Positions 56,195 through 63,828 of a stretch of 64,000 nt of DNA are shown in pieces (the stretch's first letter is position 1; each line of letters begins with the position of its first letter). This DNA comes from Gemmatimonadales bacterium (GTDB lineage: Bacteria > Gemmatimonadota > Gemmatimonadetes > Gemmatimonadales > GWC2-71-9). The notes under the pieces were generated by a model that was not told where the DNA came from, made no database searches, and worked only from the letters and a program-made list of their open reading frames with translations. The translations under genes and the position numbers were made by a program. The stretch spans positions 1-64,000 of the forward strand of contig JAHBVU010000015.1 in assembly GCA_019637315.1 (NCBI GenBank), given 5' to 3'.

Positions 56195-56484
56195 TGTTCG
56201 CCGCGATCCTCGGCTAACAGCTCGAGGGCGGTCCCAGGGGGAGATGTCACGGGTGAGGGCGGATATGGGTCGGGCGATGGCTCGGCAAGCCGAAGTTGTC
56301 CCTCTGCCGCCATCCCGGCCAAGGTGCGGCGCAATGGCGAGTCTATCCAGCTGGAGCCCCCCGGACGCCGGAGCTCGGCAACTACCCGTCCGCGATCGGT
56401 AACCAGCACAGCCTCACCCGACTGCACCTCCCGCAGAATGCGGCTCAGATGAGCCTTGAGCTCTCGAACCCCGACCGTACGCAT
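56191..56484 (-). CDS. Phd/YefM-type antitoxin
   Basis: 97 residues from ATG 56484 (MRTVGVRELKAHLSRIL). The Phd fold is clear: ELKAHLSRILREVQSGEAV, VTDRGRVVAELRRP. The C terminus is Pro-rich and probably disordered (EPSPDPYPPSPVTSPPG), where the toxin would bind. Its operator at 56490-56517 lies just upstream. Pair with the PIN gene. Confidence 0.88.
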   Translation of the reverse strand: MRTVGVRELKAHLSRILREVQSGEAVLVTDRGRVVAELRRPGGSSWIDSPLRRTLAGMAAEGQLRLAEPSPDPYPPSPVTSPPGTALELLAEDRGEQ

Positions 56485-56489
56485 GACAA

Positions 56490-56517
56490 ACAATGTAGTT
56501 ACATGTGACTACATTGT
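56490..56517. promoter_or_regulatory. Near-perfect palindrome, probable antitoxin operator
   Basis: Arms ACAATGTAGT (56490-56499) and ACTACATTGT (56508-56517) are exactly complementary. The 8-base centre contains the palindrome ACATGT, so only one base pair of the 28-base site is unpaired. It starts 5 bases upstream of the antitoxin ATG. Fits Phd/YefM autorepression. Confidence 0.75.
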
Positions 56518-56542
56518 AAATCAGTTCACTGCGGAATGCGGT

Positions 56543-57352
56543 TTACGCCGAGTGGCGGGCCAGCGAGGTGCGGTAGGCACCGGGAGTCATGCCGGTGTAG
56601 CGCTTGAAGGCGCGGGTCAGATGGCTCTGATCGGCGAAGCCGACGGCCGCCGCTACCTCGGCAAGCGGGCGATCGAGTTCGGCCAGGGAGCGCCTAGCCT
56701 GTGCTACGCGGCGGCGGCGGAGGTAGTCGCCGACGGAGCAACCGTAGCAGCGGCGGAAGACGGCCGCGAAGTGCACCGGGTGGACCCCGGCCGCGGCGGC
56801 GAGATCCCGAAGCGAGCGCGGCGCCGAGTTGTCGCCATCGAAGAGATCCGGGGCGTCGGCCAACCAGCCGGGTCGGCGACCGCACTCGGCGGCCTGGAAC
56901 CGGCAGAGCGCCGCGACGACCTCGGCTGTGAGAGCATCGACGGTCAGCGGGTCTCCCCCCTGCTCCATGGCGGCGGCGAGGCGGGTCCCGGCCTCGGCGA
57001 CCGGGCCGCCCCGGGTGTCGGAGGGGGCGTCGGTGGCAAAGCCGTGATCGAGCATCCAGCCGAGCCAGGCCGGCCCGGGCTCCAGATTGAGGGCGTTGAC
57101 CGGGCGCTCGAGGGTAATCGTGTGCTGCATGCCGGGCGGGTGCCATGCGACAGTGAGCGACTCGCAGATCCGCTGGCGGCGGCCGAACCGTTCGGTATAG
57201 CGGCCGCCGTGGATCAGGCAGAGGTAGGGTCGTTCGTGGGCGTGCGCGGGGGCGCCGGCGGTGTACCGGATATCTGTCAGCCGGAGGTCCGGGGTGACAT
57301 AGGTTCGGAAGGGGTGCCCGAGGAAACGCCCCGGCGGGAGGGCCGCGCGCAT
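56543..57352 (-). CDS. AraC-family transcriptional regulator
   Basis: 269 residues. N-terminal cupin-like region (HAHERPYLCLIHGGRYTERFG, HPPGMQHTITLERP) and C-terminal double helix-turn-helix (LRDLAAAAGVHPVHFAAVFRR and VAAAVGFADQSHLTRAFKRYTG, ending MTPGAYRTS). Likely activates nearby genes in response to an unknown ligand. It lies upstream of the Phd/PIN unit on the same strand and is divergent from the next TA module. Confidence 0.92.
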   Translation of the reverse strand: MRAALPPGRFLGHPFRTYVTPDLRLTDIRYTAGAPAHAHERPYLCLIHGGRYTERFGRRQRICESLTVAWHPPGMQHTITLERPVNALNLEPGPAWLGWMLDHGFATDAPSDTRGGPVAEAGTRLAAAMEQGGDPLTVDALTAEVVAALCRFQAAECGRRPGWLADAPDLFDGDNSAPRSLRDLAAAAGVHPVHFAAVFRRCYGCSVGDYLRRRRVAQARRSLAELDRPLAEVAAAVGFADQSHLTRAFKRYTGMTPGAYRTSLARHSA

Positions 57353-57685
57353 AACCTAAAGATGCACCGGTCGGGGCGAAGGTTGCGTCTCCAGACCGAG
57401 GGATGCGTGTTGGCCGCTCGACGGGGCCGCTCCTATCCCAGGGCCTCGATGGCAGCCGCTTGGCCGTGGGGCGAGCAGCGGACGGTCCTGCTGATATGAC
57501 AGGGGGGCCGGGCCTGGTGTTATGCGGGGGTCTTGTGCCGCAGTAACGGCGCGGTTGTGGCAGTCCGGCGGCGAAAAGCAGCGGTACCTGCCGTGTTATA
57601 CCGCACCAAAGATTGCCGCAAGCGGATTTGGCGATCAGACCAGATCATATGTACATTATATCGTACATTTTGCTGGAGCCTCCCG
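57353..57685. promoter_or_regulatory. Divergent region before the Phd/ParE module, with repeat-containing operator
   Basis: About 333 bases between the AraC start and the antitoxin. It contains ATGTAC (57649-57654) and GTACAT (57663-57668), an inverted repeat with 8-base spacer; GTACATT also recurs as a 12-base-period direct repeat (57651 and 57663). This AT-rich patch stands out in GC-rich DNA and fits an autoregulatory site. The rest shows no gene. Confidence 0.55.
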
Positions 57686-57967
57686 ATGGCCCGAGTCCGG
57701 CCAACCCAAGATATTCGTCCGCTAGCTGACTTCCGCGCGAACTTGGCGGCCGTCGTGCGGCAAGTCCAGGACACCAAACGGCCCGTCATTCTGACGCTGC
57801 ACGGCCGGAGTGCCGCTGTTCTGGTTGACGCTGGTGAGTACGAAGCCCTGCTCGACCGAGCGGAACTTCTGGAGGATATCCGCGTCGCGGAGTCCGAAGT
57901 GGCTGCCGGGAAAGGCCTCCCGCATGCTAAGGCCAAAGCCGCGGTACTGGCGCGCCTGCGGGGATGA
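57686..57967 (+). CDS. Phd/RelB-type antitoxin
   Basis: 93 residues from ATG 57686; GGAG lies just upstream. The text ADFRANLAAVVRQVQDTKRPVI with LHGRSAAVLVDAGEYEALL is the Phd/YefM fold; the C-terminal ALLDRAELLEDIRVAESEV is helical. It overlaps the toxin by 4 bases (ATGA). It should repress through the repeat at 57649. Confidence 0.88.
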   Translation: MARVRPTQDIRPLADFRANLAAVVRQVQDTKRPVILTLHGRSAAVLVDAGEYEALLDRAELLEDIRVAESEVAAGKGLPHAKAKAAVLARLRG

Positions 57968-58269
57968 GGGTCATCTGGGCCCCTCGGGCGCTCGTCCGAG
58001 TGACCGAGATTGCCGAGTACATCGCGGCGGATCGTCCCCGTGCCGCCTCTCGCTGGGTCACGGCCCTGTTCGAGCGAGTGGCGACGCTCCGTCACCACCC
58101 ACGGCGCGGCCGCCGGGTGCCGGAGGCGATCAACCGCGATGACCTCCGGGAGGTCGTGCACGGCGCGTATCGGGTGATCTATCGCGTGGAACCCCGGCGC
58201 CTCGTGGTCCTGACGGTGCGTCATGGTCGCCGGCAGTGGGATGCGGCGGACCTGGAGGACGAGCTCTAG
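57964..58269 (+). CDS. ParE/RelE-family toxin
   Basis: 101 residues. ParE-type features: WAPRALVRVTEIAEYIAAD, RVATLRHHPRRGRRVPE, LREVVHGAYRVIYRVEP and the closing VRHGRRQWD. RelE toxins cleave mRNA on the ribosome while ParE toxins inhibit gyrase; this sequence fits the ParE/plasmid-stabilisation side better, but the target is not certain. Followed 12 bases later by the hairpin-repeat region. Confidence 0.88.
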   Translation: MRVIWAPRALVRVTEIAEYIAADRPRAASRWVTALFERVATLRHHPRRGRRVPEAINRDDLREVVHGAYRVIYRVEPRRLVVLTVRHGRRQWDAADLEDEL

Positions 58270-58284
58270 CTGCGCGTGCGGCAT

Positions 58285-58372
58285 AACATGGGTTTGCAGC
58301 CGGCGGCCGGGCGAGCCGCCTCTTCCGGGGTCGCGGCCGCGCCCCATGTTGAATTGTGGATGGCGCGGCCGC
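58285..58372. repeat. Strong hairpin repeat, copy 1
   Basis: Directly after the toxin gene. The stem GCGGCCGCGCC (58333-58343) pairs exactly with GGCGCGGCCGC (58362-58372) around an 18-base loop containing CCATGTTG. A second pairing possibility, AACATGGG (58285-58292) with CCCATGTT (58343-58350), overlaps it. A second copy is at 59721-59769, sharing TTCCG, GTCGCGGCCGCGCCC, ATGTTG and GATGGCGCGGCC. It has resemblances to an integron attC site but does not satisfy the consensus. It could also act as a terminator-like structure. Confidence 0.65.
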
Positions 58373-58545
58373 TTGGTTCCTAGCCGGCCGCCGCTGAAAC
58401 CCAGATGCGTTGGGAGGCGTCCATCACTCGTCTTGAGGGCGGGCCATCAGGAGCTCCCAGAACGCCTCAGGTCCCACGATGAGCAAAGGCACCTTGGCGG
58501 CTAAGCTGAGCAAGTCCTACGCGGTCGACAATCAGGTTGGTGCCA

Positions 58546-59142
58546 ATGAGCGAGGATGGTTCGAACGGATACGAGGAAATTGCGAGCATCTACGTTGCCA
58601 GACGTGGCACCCGTCCCCTAGTCGGCGACGCGGTTGGGGCTGCTACGGTCCGCGCGTGGGCGGATGCCTTTCCCCCAGGTGCAACAGTCCTCGATCTCGG
58701 CTCCGGCCCCGGTGAGCCGAGCACGCGGATCCTGCAGGAAGCCGGCCTCGCGACCTACGCCGTCGAGGCATCACCGGCGATGGTCGCTGCATTCCGCGAG
58801 CGCTTCCCGGATTCGCCGATCGAGCACAACACGGTCGAGGCGTCGGCGTTCTTCGATCGGACCTTCGATGGCGTGCTTGCCTGGGGGCTCCTGTTCCTGC
58901 TCGAACCAGCAGCGCAAGCACTCGTGATCGACAAGGTGGCTAGCGTGCTCAACCCCGGAGGCTGTTTCCTCTTCACAGCCCCGAAAGAGCCTCTCGAGTG
59001 GCTGGATGCCATGACCAACCGCCAGTCGCAGTCACTCGGCGCGCAGACCTATGAGCGATTGCTGCGCGATGCCGGCATGACGTGGGTAGCCGCCGCACGG
59101 GACGAAGGCGAGAATCACTACTACTTCGCGGTGAAGCGGTAG
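58546..59142 (+). CDS. Class I SAM-dependent methyltransferase
   Basis: 198 residues from ATG 58546 (MSEDGSNGYEEIASIY). SAM motif I VLDLGSGPGEPSTRIL, then YAVEASPAMVAAFRERFP and FDGVLAWGLLFLLEPAAQ. Small-molecule methyltransferase of the Methyltransf_11/25 type; substrate unknown. It sits alone between the two hairpin repeats. Confidence 0.85.
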   Translation: MSEDGSNGYEEIASIYVARRGTRPLVGDAVGAATVRAWADAFPPGATVLDLGSGPGEPSTRILQEAGLATYAVEASPAMVAAFRERFPDSPIEHNTVEASAFFDRTFDGVLAWGLLFLLEPAAQALVIDKVASVLNPGGCFLFTAPKEPLEWLDAMTNRQSQSLGAQTYERLLRDAGMTWVAAARDEGENHYYFAVKR

Positions 59143-59346
59143 CCGCGAATCGACGACCGTGCCGCGGCTTGGAGGGACGAGTCACCGCACCGAGGGGGAC
59201 ACCTCACGGGCTGAAACGTTCCGGGGTTCCCGAAGGCTCCATTCGGAGAGAGATTGAGAGGATCTCAAGATCGCGACGACACGCGCACACGGCGTTCACC
59301 TAGCCGAGTATCTTCTGGCCTTCGCCATCAAGCACTGTGAGCCTGG

Positions 59347-59619
59347 ATGACGAACCTGCCGACGCTGCCTGAGGTTCCCCCGGACTACCACCCGGCACTA
59401 CGGACCCTGCTCGACCGCGAGCTCGCGCTCGGCAACACGGTCCGCTCGATCACCCGCGGCTTTCCCCAGCCGGAGAGCGTGCTCGTCCAGCTGAGCGAGC
59501 CGCTGCGGTCACGTCCAGTCCCGCCGACCGATGGCGTGACACACGTCGCCGTGAGCGACCCACACTGGTGGATGGATGAGTACCGCGCAGGTGATCCGCC
59601 GCATCTGCTGGTCGGTTGA
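59347..59619 (+). CDS. Small hypothetical protein
   Basis: 90 residues, no signal. LPEVPPDYHPALRTLLDREL and GVTHVAVSDPHWWMDEYRAG read as a real small protein, with coding-type composition. I do not recognise the family. The ribosome site is weak (GTGAGCC before ATG). Located between the methyltransferase and the second hairpin repeat. Confidence 0.6.
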   Translation: MTNLPTLPEVPPDYHPALRTLLDRELALGNTVRSITRGFPQPESVLVQLSEPLRSRPVPPTDGVTHVAVSDPHWWMDEYRAGDPPHLLVG

Positions 59620-59720
59620 TCGGCAGAAGGGCCGGAGCGTCGGCGTCCTGGTAGTGAGGCCAGGCCCGATGCGCCTGGCGCTTGCTGTGCCGTCCGGCGA
59701 GGCTTTGCAAGCTTCTGATG

Positions 59721-59769
59721 GCTTCCGAAGTCGCGGCCGCGCCCTATGTTGGCTGACGATGGCGCGGCC
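59721..59769. repeat. Strong hairpin repeat, copy 2
   Basis: Stem GGCCGCGCC (59735-59743) pairs with GGCGCGGCC (59761-59769) around a 17-base loop containing CTATGTTG. It shares about 40 bases of similar sequence with the copy at 58323-58370, with a somewhat different loop and 5' flank. It precedes the CMD gene at 59818. Possibly an insertion or regulatory element (inference). Confidence 0.65.
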
Positions 59770-59817
59770 AATCGGCAGCGCGTGTATTCACTCACAACCA
59801 CCTTTCATGGGCATCAC

Positions 59818-60147
59818 ATGACTTCACCGACCGCGGTCCCGGGCATTAGTGCGGCCTTTCAGGCCTTTCTGACGCAAGCGCCCAATCACGCGAGCGCCTG
59901 GATGACAGGCATCAGCGGACTCGAGAACGCCACCAAACTCGACAAGAAGACCGCAGCGCTGGCGTACTTGGCGGTGCTTGCCGCGGTGCGTCTCGAGAGC
60001 GGCGTGCCATTTCATGCCCGCTTGGCCAAGCAGGCTGGCGCTACTCGCGACGAGGTCATCAGCGCTGTGCTGATTGGGTTGCCGGCGGTCGGCAACGCTG
60101 CGACCCAAGCGCTGCCGATGGCTCTCACTGCCTACGACGCGCCTTGA
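59818..60147 (+). CDS. Carboxymuconolactone decarboxylase/AhpD-like protein without cysteines
   Basis: 109 residues from ATG 59818 (MTSPTAVPGISAAF). All-helical CMD fold with KKTAALAYLAVLAAVRLESG and VPFHARLAKQAGATRDEVISAVL. The redox CxxC motif of AhpD-type members is absent: the position reads LESGVPFHA, and the protein has no Cys at all. It could therefore be a decarboxylase-type rather than peroxidase-type member. The upstream hairpin repeat ends about 48 bases before the start. Confidence 0.8.
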   Translation: MTSPTAVPGISAAFQAFLTQAPNHASAWMTGISGLENATKLDKKTAALAYLAVLAAVRLESGVPFHARLAKQAGATRDEVISAVLIGLPAVGNAATQALPMALTAYDAP

Positions 60148-60185
60148 CCGTCCTCCCATTCAGGGCGATAGCGGCGCTCTGATCG

Positions 60186-61118
60186 TCAGGCGTGCTGGTG
60201 CGGTGCAGCTGGCTCGGCGGAAGCCCCCTGCAGGGTGCCCCCGTGCCGCATACTCCGCCAGAGCAGTAGCGCCACCGCTCCGCCGCCCAGTACGCCGGCC
60301 AGGCAACCGACGAAGCCGCCGACCACCGGGAGCTGGGCCGCGAGCAGCAATACTCCGACACCCGCCGCCGCAGACAGGAACGGACGCCCATCTTCCCTGC
60401 TGCCGCGAGCCCGACGAGTCAACGCATCGCCAAGCCGGGTACCGGACACGACGAACCCAATAAGGCCGAGGGCGGGAAGGAGAAACCCGATCAGAGCGAT
60501 CGCGGCGGGGATGCCGATGACAGTCGTCGCGAGGAGCGCCGCCAGCAGCGGCAATCCGACCCAGACCACGACGGCAGCGAGCACGGTTGGACCCGGCTCC
60601 GTAGCGAGCGCGGTTCCGGCGGTGCGGAGCGCGACTGGTGCGATCGCCGCCGCCAGCAACGCCACCAGCACGATGGCGATGGCGAGACCGAGCGCCGCCA
60701 GAGCCGCGACGACCGCCAGCCCATGGACGATCTCGGTGGTGACGCCGCGGTCGATTTGGCCGAGGACTCGCGAGCCCTGATCCTGGTCGAGGGTCGCGTC
60801 GATCAAGTGCACCGGCCCTGCGATCTCCGCTCCGTTGACCAGTTCGACCCGGCCCCGGACCACCACCAGCTCCTGGACTCGCCCGCCGTCGAGCCGCGCG
60901 GTTCCGTTGATCACGACCAGCGTCTTGACGGTCCCCTGGACCTGAGCTGTTCCGTTGACCACCAGTCCGAAGGCTTCGTGGTCCGCCGCAGCCACGGTGA
61001 GGTTGCCGCCGAACCGGAAGTACGCGCCGGTGAGTGAGTCGGGGGATTGGGCCGCGCTGACCCGGGCACCGGGGACGAGAAGTGCGATCGTCGACAGGAA
61101 GACGGTAAGGCGGCGCAT
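60186..61118 (-). CDS. Bactofilin-like beta-helix plus multi-span membrane protein
   Basis: 310 residues from ATG 61118 (MRRLTVFLSTIALLVPG, signal peptide). Residues ~30-120 are short Val/Gly-rich rungs (FGLVVNGTAQVQGTVKTLVVI, VQELVVVRGRVELVNGAEI), as in bactofilin or polymer-forming proteins. The remainder has about five hydrophobic helices (VAALAALGLAIAIVLVALLAA, AALIGFLLPALGLIGFVVSG type) and a His-rich tail. It may form a surface scaffold anchored in the membrane; role unknown. Confidence 0.75.
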   Translation of the reverse strand: MRRLTVFLSTIALLVPGARVSAAQSPDSLTGAYFRFGGNLTVAAADHEAFGLVVNGTAQVQGTVKTLVVINGTARLDGGRVQELVVVRGRVELVNGAEIAGPVHLIDATLDQDQGSRVLGQIDRGVTTEIVHGLAVVAALAALGLAIAIVLVALLAAAIAPVALRTAGTALATEPGPTVLAAVVVWVGLPLLAALLATTVIGIPAAIALIGFLLPALGLIGFVVSGTRLGDALTRRARGSREDGRPFLSAAAGVGVLLLAAQLPVVGGFVGCLAGVLGGGAVALLLWRSMRHGGTLQGASAEPAAPHQHA

Positions 61119-61395
61119 GACACCTCCGATGGTTGCGAAGATCACCGTTGACGTGAGCCGGTCGGTACCGCGCCCAATATTGCGTCCGTCCTATGAACCC
61201 GAAATGAAATTTGCCTAAATCGTATCGATCAGTGGGCCACCGTCGCGAGGACCCGCCGGCATCGATGCCCTGCCCCGCGCCAGGTGCTGCACCGGAAGAT
61301 TCCTTCATCCGAACTCCATCGGTACCTCACCACCAAGCCGCGACCTTTCTCCAGGCCCGCTGGACGATGCTGCGCCGCTTCGAGCGAGGACTCCG

Positions 61396-62676
61396 ATGAT
61401 CGCGCCCATGCTTCCCGTCGAGTTTGTCCTGGTAGCCTTCGAGGGCCCCGATCCCTACGCGCAGGCCGGAGGACTCGCCACCCGCCTCGCCGGCTTGACC
61501 GAGGTCCTCGTGGCCCGGCAGATCCAGACCCACTTGATCTTCTTTGGTGACCCCGACTTGCCGGCGACCGAGACGCGGGCCGACGGGCTCCTGACACTCC
61601 ATCGCTGGGGCCAATGGATCAGCAGGTACCACCCGAGAGGCTGCTATGATGGGGAGGAGGGCAAGCTCCGCGACCTCGCCAGTGCGCTTCCTGACTACCT
61701 GATCGACCGGGTGATCGCTCCAGCTCGAGCACGGGTCACCGCGCCGATAGTACTTGCCGAGGAGTGGCAGACCGCGCCGTTCACCGTCGCCCTCGACCAG
61801 CGGCTCCGGCACCGGGGTATTCGTGCCGATGCGGTGCTCTTGTGGAACGCCAACAACCCGTACGGATTCGATCGGATCGACTGGCCCGCGCTCGAGAGTT
61901 CTGCGACGATTATGACGGTCAGTCGCTATATGAAGGCCATCTTGCGGGCCCGCGGCGTGGATTCGACCGTAGTCGCGAATGGGATCCCGGAGCGGCTGCT
62001 CGCCAAGGCGGTCGCCCCGCGCCCCAACCCCTCGACGCGTCCGTTCTTCTTCAAGATGGCGCGCTGGGAACCGGAGAAAGGGTGGAATCAGGCACTGGAC
62101 GCCATTGCCAACCTCAGGCGCCGGGGCCAACGGGTCCAGTTGATCGCCCGGAGCGGCGGTCCGGCGGGTCGGGGCACCGGCTTGGCCAGCGCGGCGACCG
62201 AGCGCGGCCTGGCGGTGGCGGAGGTGGAGGATCCGGATGTTGTTGCCGCCTCGGTCGTGGCGGGTGGCTTCGACGAGGTGGACGTGATCGACCTTCGCTT
62301 TCCGGTATCGGAAGACCTGGCCCGTCTCCTGTACGCTACCGCCGATGCGGTGCTCGCAAACTCGGTCTCGGAACCGTTTGGCCTTGTCGGGCTCGAAGCG
62401 ATGGCCGCTGGTGGCGTCGTCTTCACCGGAGGAACCGGTGAGGATTACGCAGAAGCGGAACACAACGCAGTGGTGCTGGAAACTACCGACCCGGCCGAGC
62501 TGGTGGCGCGGGCGGAGCGACTCTGGGGCGACCCCGCAGCGGTCGCGCTCCTCCGCGATCGAGCCCGTTCCACGGCCCGATTGTTCACCTGGAATTCCGC
62601 GCTCGATCAGCTGCTGGCCCTCGCGGTGAGCCCGGGCCCTGCCGCCGGGCCAGGTCTTCCAGCCAGGCTCGCCTGA
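61396..62676 (+). CDS. GT4-type glycosyltransferase
   Basis: 426 residues. Rossmann-type domains with AGGLATRLAGLTEVLVAR near the N terminus (acceptor side) and a donor-binding second half: RPFFFKMARWEPEKGWNQALD and the EX7E motif SEPFGLVGLEAMAAGG. A retaining nucleotide-sugar transferase, probably on glycogen or envelope glycans; specificity unknown. An ATG a few codons downstream (MLPVEF, about 61408) is an alternative start. Confidence 0.88.
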   Translation: MIAPMLPVEFVLVAFEGPDPYAQAGGLATRLAGLTEVLVARQIQTHLIFFGDPDLPATETRADGLLTLHRWGQWISRYHPRGCYDGEEGKLRDLASALPDYLIDRVIAPARARVTAPIVLAEEWQTAPFTVALDQRLRHRGIRADAVLLWNANNPYGFDRIDWPALESSATIMTVSRYMKAILRARGVDSTVVANGIPERLLAKAVAPRPNPSTRPFFFKMARWEPEKGWNQALDAIANLRRRGQRVQLIARSGGPAGRGTGLASAATERGLAVAEVEDPDVVAASVVAGGFDEVDVIDLRFPVSEDLARLLYATADAVLANSVSEPFGLVGLEAMAAGGVVFTGGTGEDYAEAEHNAVVLETTDPAELVARAERLWGDPAAVALLRDRARSTARLFTWNSALDQLLALAVSPGPAAGPGLPARLA

Positions 62677-62821
62677 ACCCGGCCGCTCTTCCGGGGTATG
62701 CGCGGGATCCACCCCCATGACGCTCTGGGCGAGCGCCTGGGTCGTGTTAGTTTCGAAGTGCAGTTCCTCCTCGCAGGGTGCCACGAAGACCGGAAGCGCG
62801 CCTTTTCAGCGGAGTCCTCAT

Positions 62822-63313
62822 ATGAGAAGCAACCTGATCCTCGCAGCGTCCCTGGCGTTGGTGCTGGCTGCGCATGGGCAGCCCAGCCGTCAAGCGGCGC
62901 TCACCTTCAACCATCTGGCATTGTCCGTGACAAACCTCGAGCGGTCGGCTCAGTTCTACGAGCGCGTACTGCGCTTGCGCGAGATCTCTCGAGGAACGCG
63001 CGCTCCAGGCGTGCGGTGGTTCTCCCTCGGCGAGGGCAAGGAACTGCACCTGATCTCCGCCGAGTATTACCGAGGTGGCGTGGTCACCATCAATAAAGCC
63101 GTCCACTTGGGACTGGCGACCAGCCACTTCGACGGTATGCTCGAGCGCCTCGACGCCGAGCGCGTTCCCTATGGCAACTGGACCGGCACATCAAGGGTGG
63201 TCGAGACGCGAAGCGATGGAGTGCGACAGATATTTTTTCAGGATCCCGACGGATACTGGATCGAGATCAACAGCACCGGAGAACTGCGAGACGATCCCGG
63301 GCACCGGAAATGA
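62822..63313 (+). CDS. Exported VOC (glyoxalase-fold) protein
   Basis: 163 residues from ATG 62822, starting with a signal peptide (LILAASLALVLAAHGQ), which is unusual for a VOC protein. VOC elements: LTFNHLALSVTNLERSAQFY, ELHLISAEYYRGG and FFQDPDGYWIEINS. Metal-binding His and Glu positions (FNHLAL, YWIEIN) are present. Substrate unknown. Confidence 0.8.
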   Translation: MRSNLILAASLALVLAAHGQPSRQAALTFNHLALSVTNLERSAQFYERVLRLREISRGTRAPGVRWFSLGEGKELHLISAEYYRGGVVTINKAVHLGLATSHFDGMLERLDAERVPYGNWTGTSRVVETRSDGVRQIFFQDPDGYWIEINSTGELRDDPGHRK

Positions 63314-63317
63314 CCGT

Positions 63318-63546
63318 ATCCAGGCGTTCGCGAATCAACCCTTCGGTTGGTCGGCTTCCGTGGCTGCCATCACGGCACCGACGCTCCTCATCCTTGCGGA
63401 TGCCGACACGTTTCGCCCTGAACACCTGGTGGAGTTCTACAAGCTGCTGGGCGGCGGACAACGTGACGCAGGTCTCAACGGATCGCTGCGACCACGCCCA
63501 TCGCCTCGCGATCATCCCGAAGACGACAGATGCCCTGGGGCGACTG
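63318..63546 (+). pseudogene. Alpha/beta hydrolase C-terminal remnant with a frameshift
   Basis: In one frame the stretch reads WSASVAAITAPTLLILADADTFRPEHLVEFYKLLGGG, part of the acid-containing C-terminal core of an alpha/beta hydrolase. Near 63490 the frame changes, and the neighbouring frame then continues with HRLAIIPKTTDAL, the position of the catalytic-His strand, although the His itself is not evident. The 5' part of the gene is absent. It is a remnant, not a working gene. Confidence 0.6.
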
Positions 63547-63564
63547 GAACGAAACAGGAGTCTG

Positions 63565-63828
63565 ATGCAGTCGTCCGAGCCACTGATGGCAACGCCCTTC
63601 GCCACGGCGCTCGATCTGGGCGGCACCTTTGTCTTTGCGCTGAGCGGCGCACTGGCCGGTGTCAGGCACGGCTTCGACCTGTTTGGTGTGCTGGTGCTGT
63701 CGTTCGCGACGGCGACATCAGGCGGGATCATCTGCGATCTGCTGATCGGCGCCGGTCTGTGCTTCGGGCTCCGGCTCCTGGCGATCCGGCGCGGCTGGCA
63801 ATTGCCGGCGGCGCGACGGCATGACTGA
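63565..63828 (+). CDS. Internally deleted TRIC/UPF0126-family channel protein
   Basis: 87 residues from ATG 63565 (CAGGAG upstream). The text ATALDLGGTFVFALSGALAG and LFGVLVLSFATATSGGIICD are the first part of the family's repeat domain. It then passes directly into the family's C-terminal end (LRLLAIRRGWQLP). The intact family is about 200 residues, so roughly 110 residues are missing in frame. Probably non-functional or only a partial channel. Confidence 0.6.
   Translation: MQSSEPLMATPFATALDLGGTFVFALSGALAGVRHGFDLFGVLVLSFATATSGGIICDLLIGAGLCFGLRLLAIRRGWQLPAARRHD

Noticed and set aside
58281-58372. Standard integron attC site
   Set aside because: GTTGAAT fits the core, but the 5' site GCATAAC does not match RYYYAAC, and copy 2 lacks the complementary 5' arm. 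I kept it as an unclassified repeat.
63310-63828. A single 172-residue protein
   Set aside because: Its first 85 residues are the wrong frame of an alpha/beta hydrolase remnant; the real channel part starts at ATG 63565.
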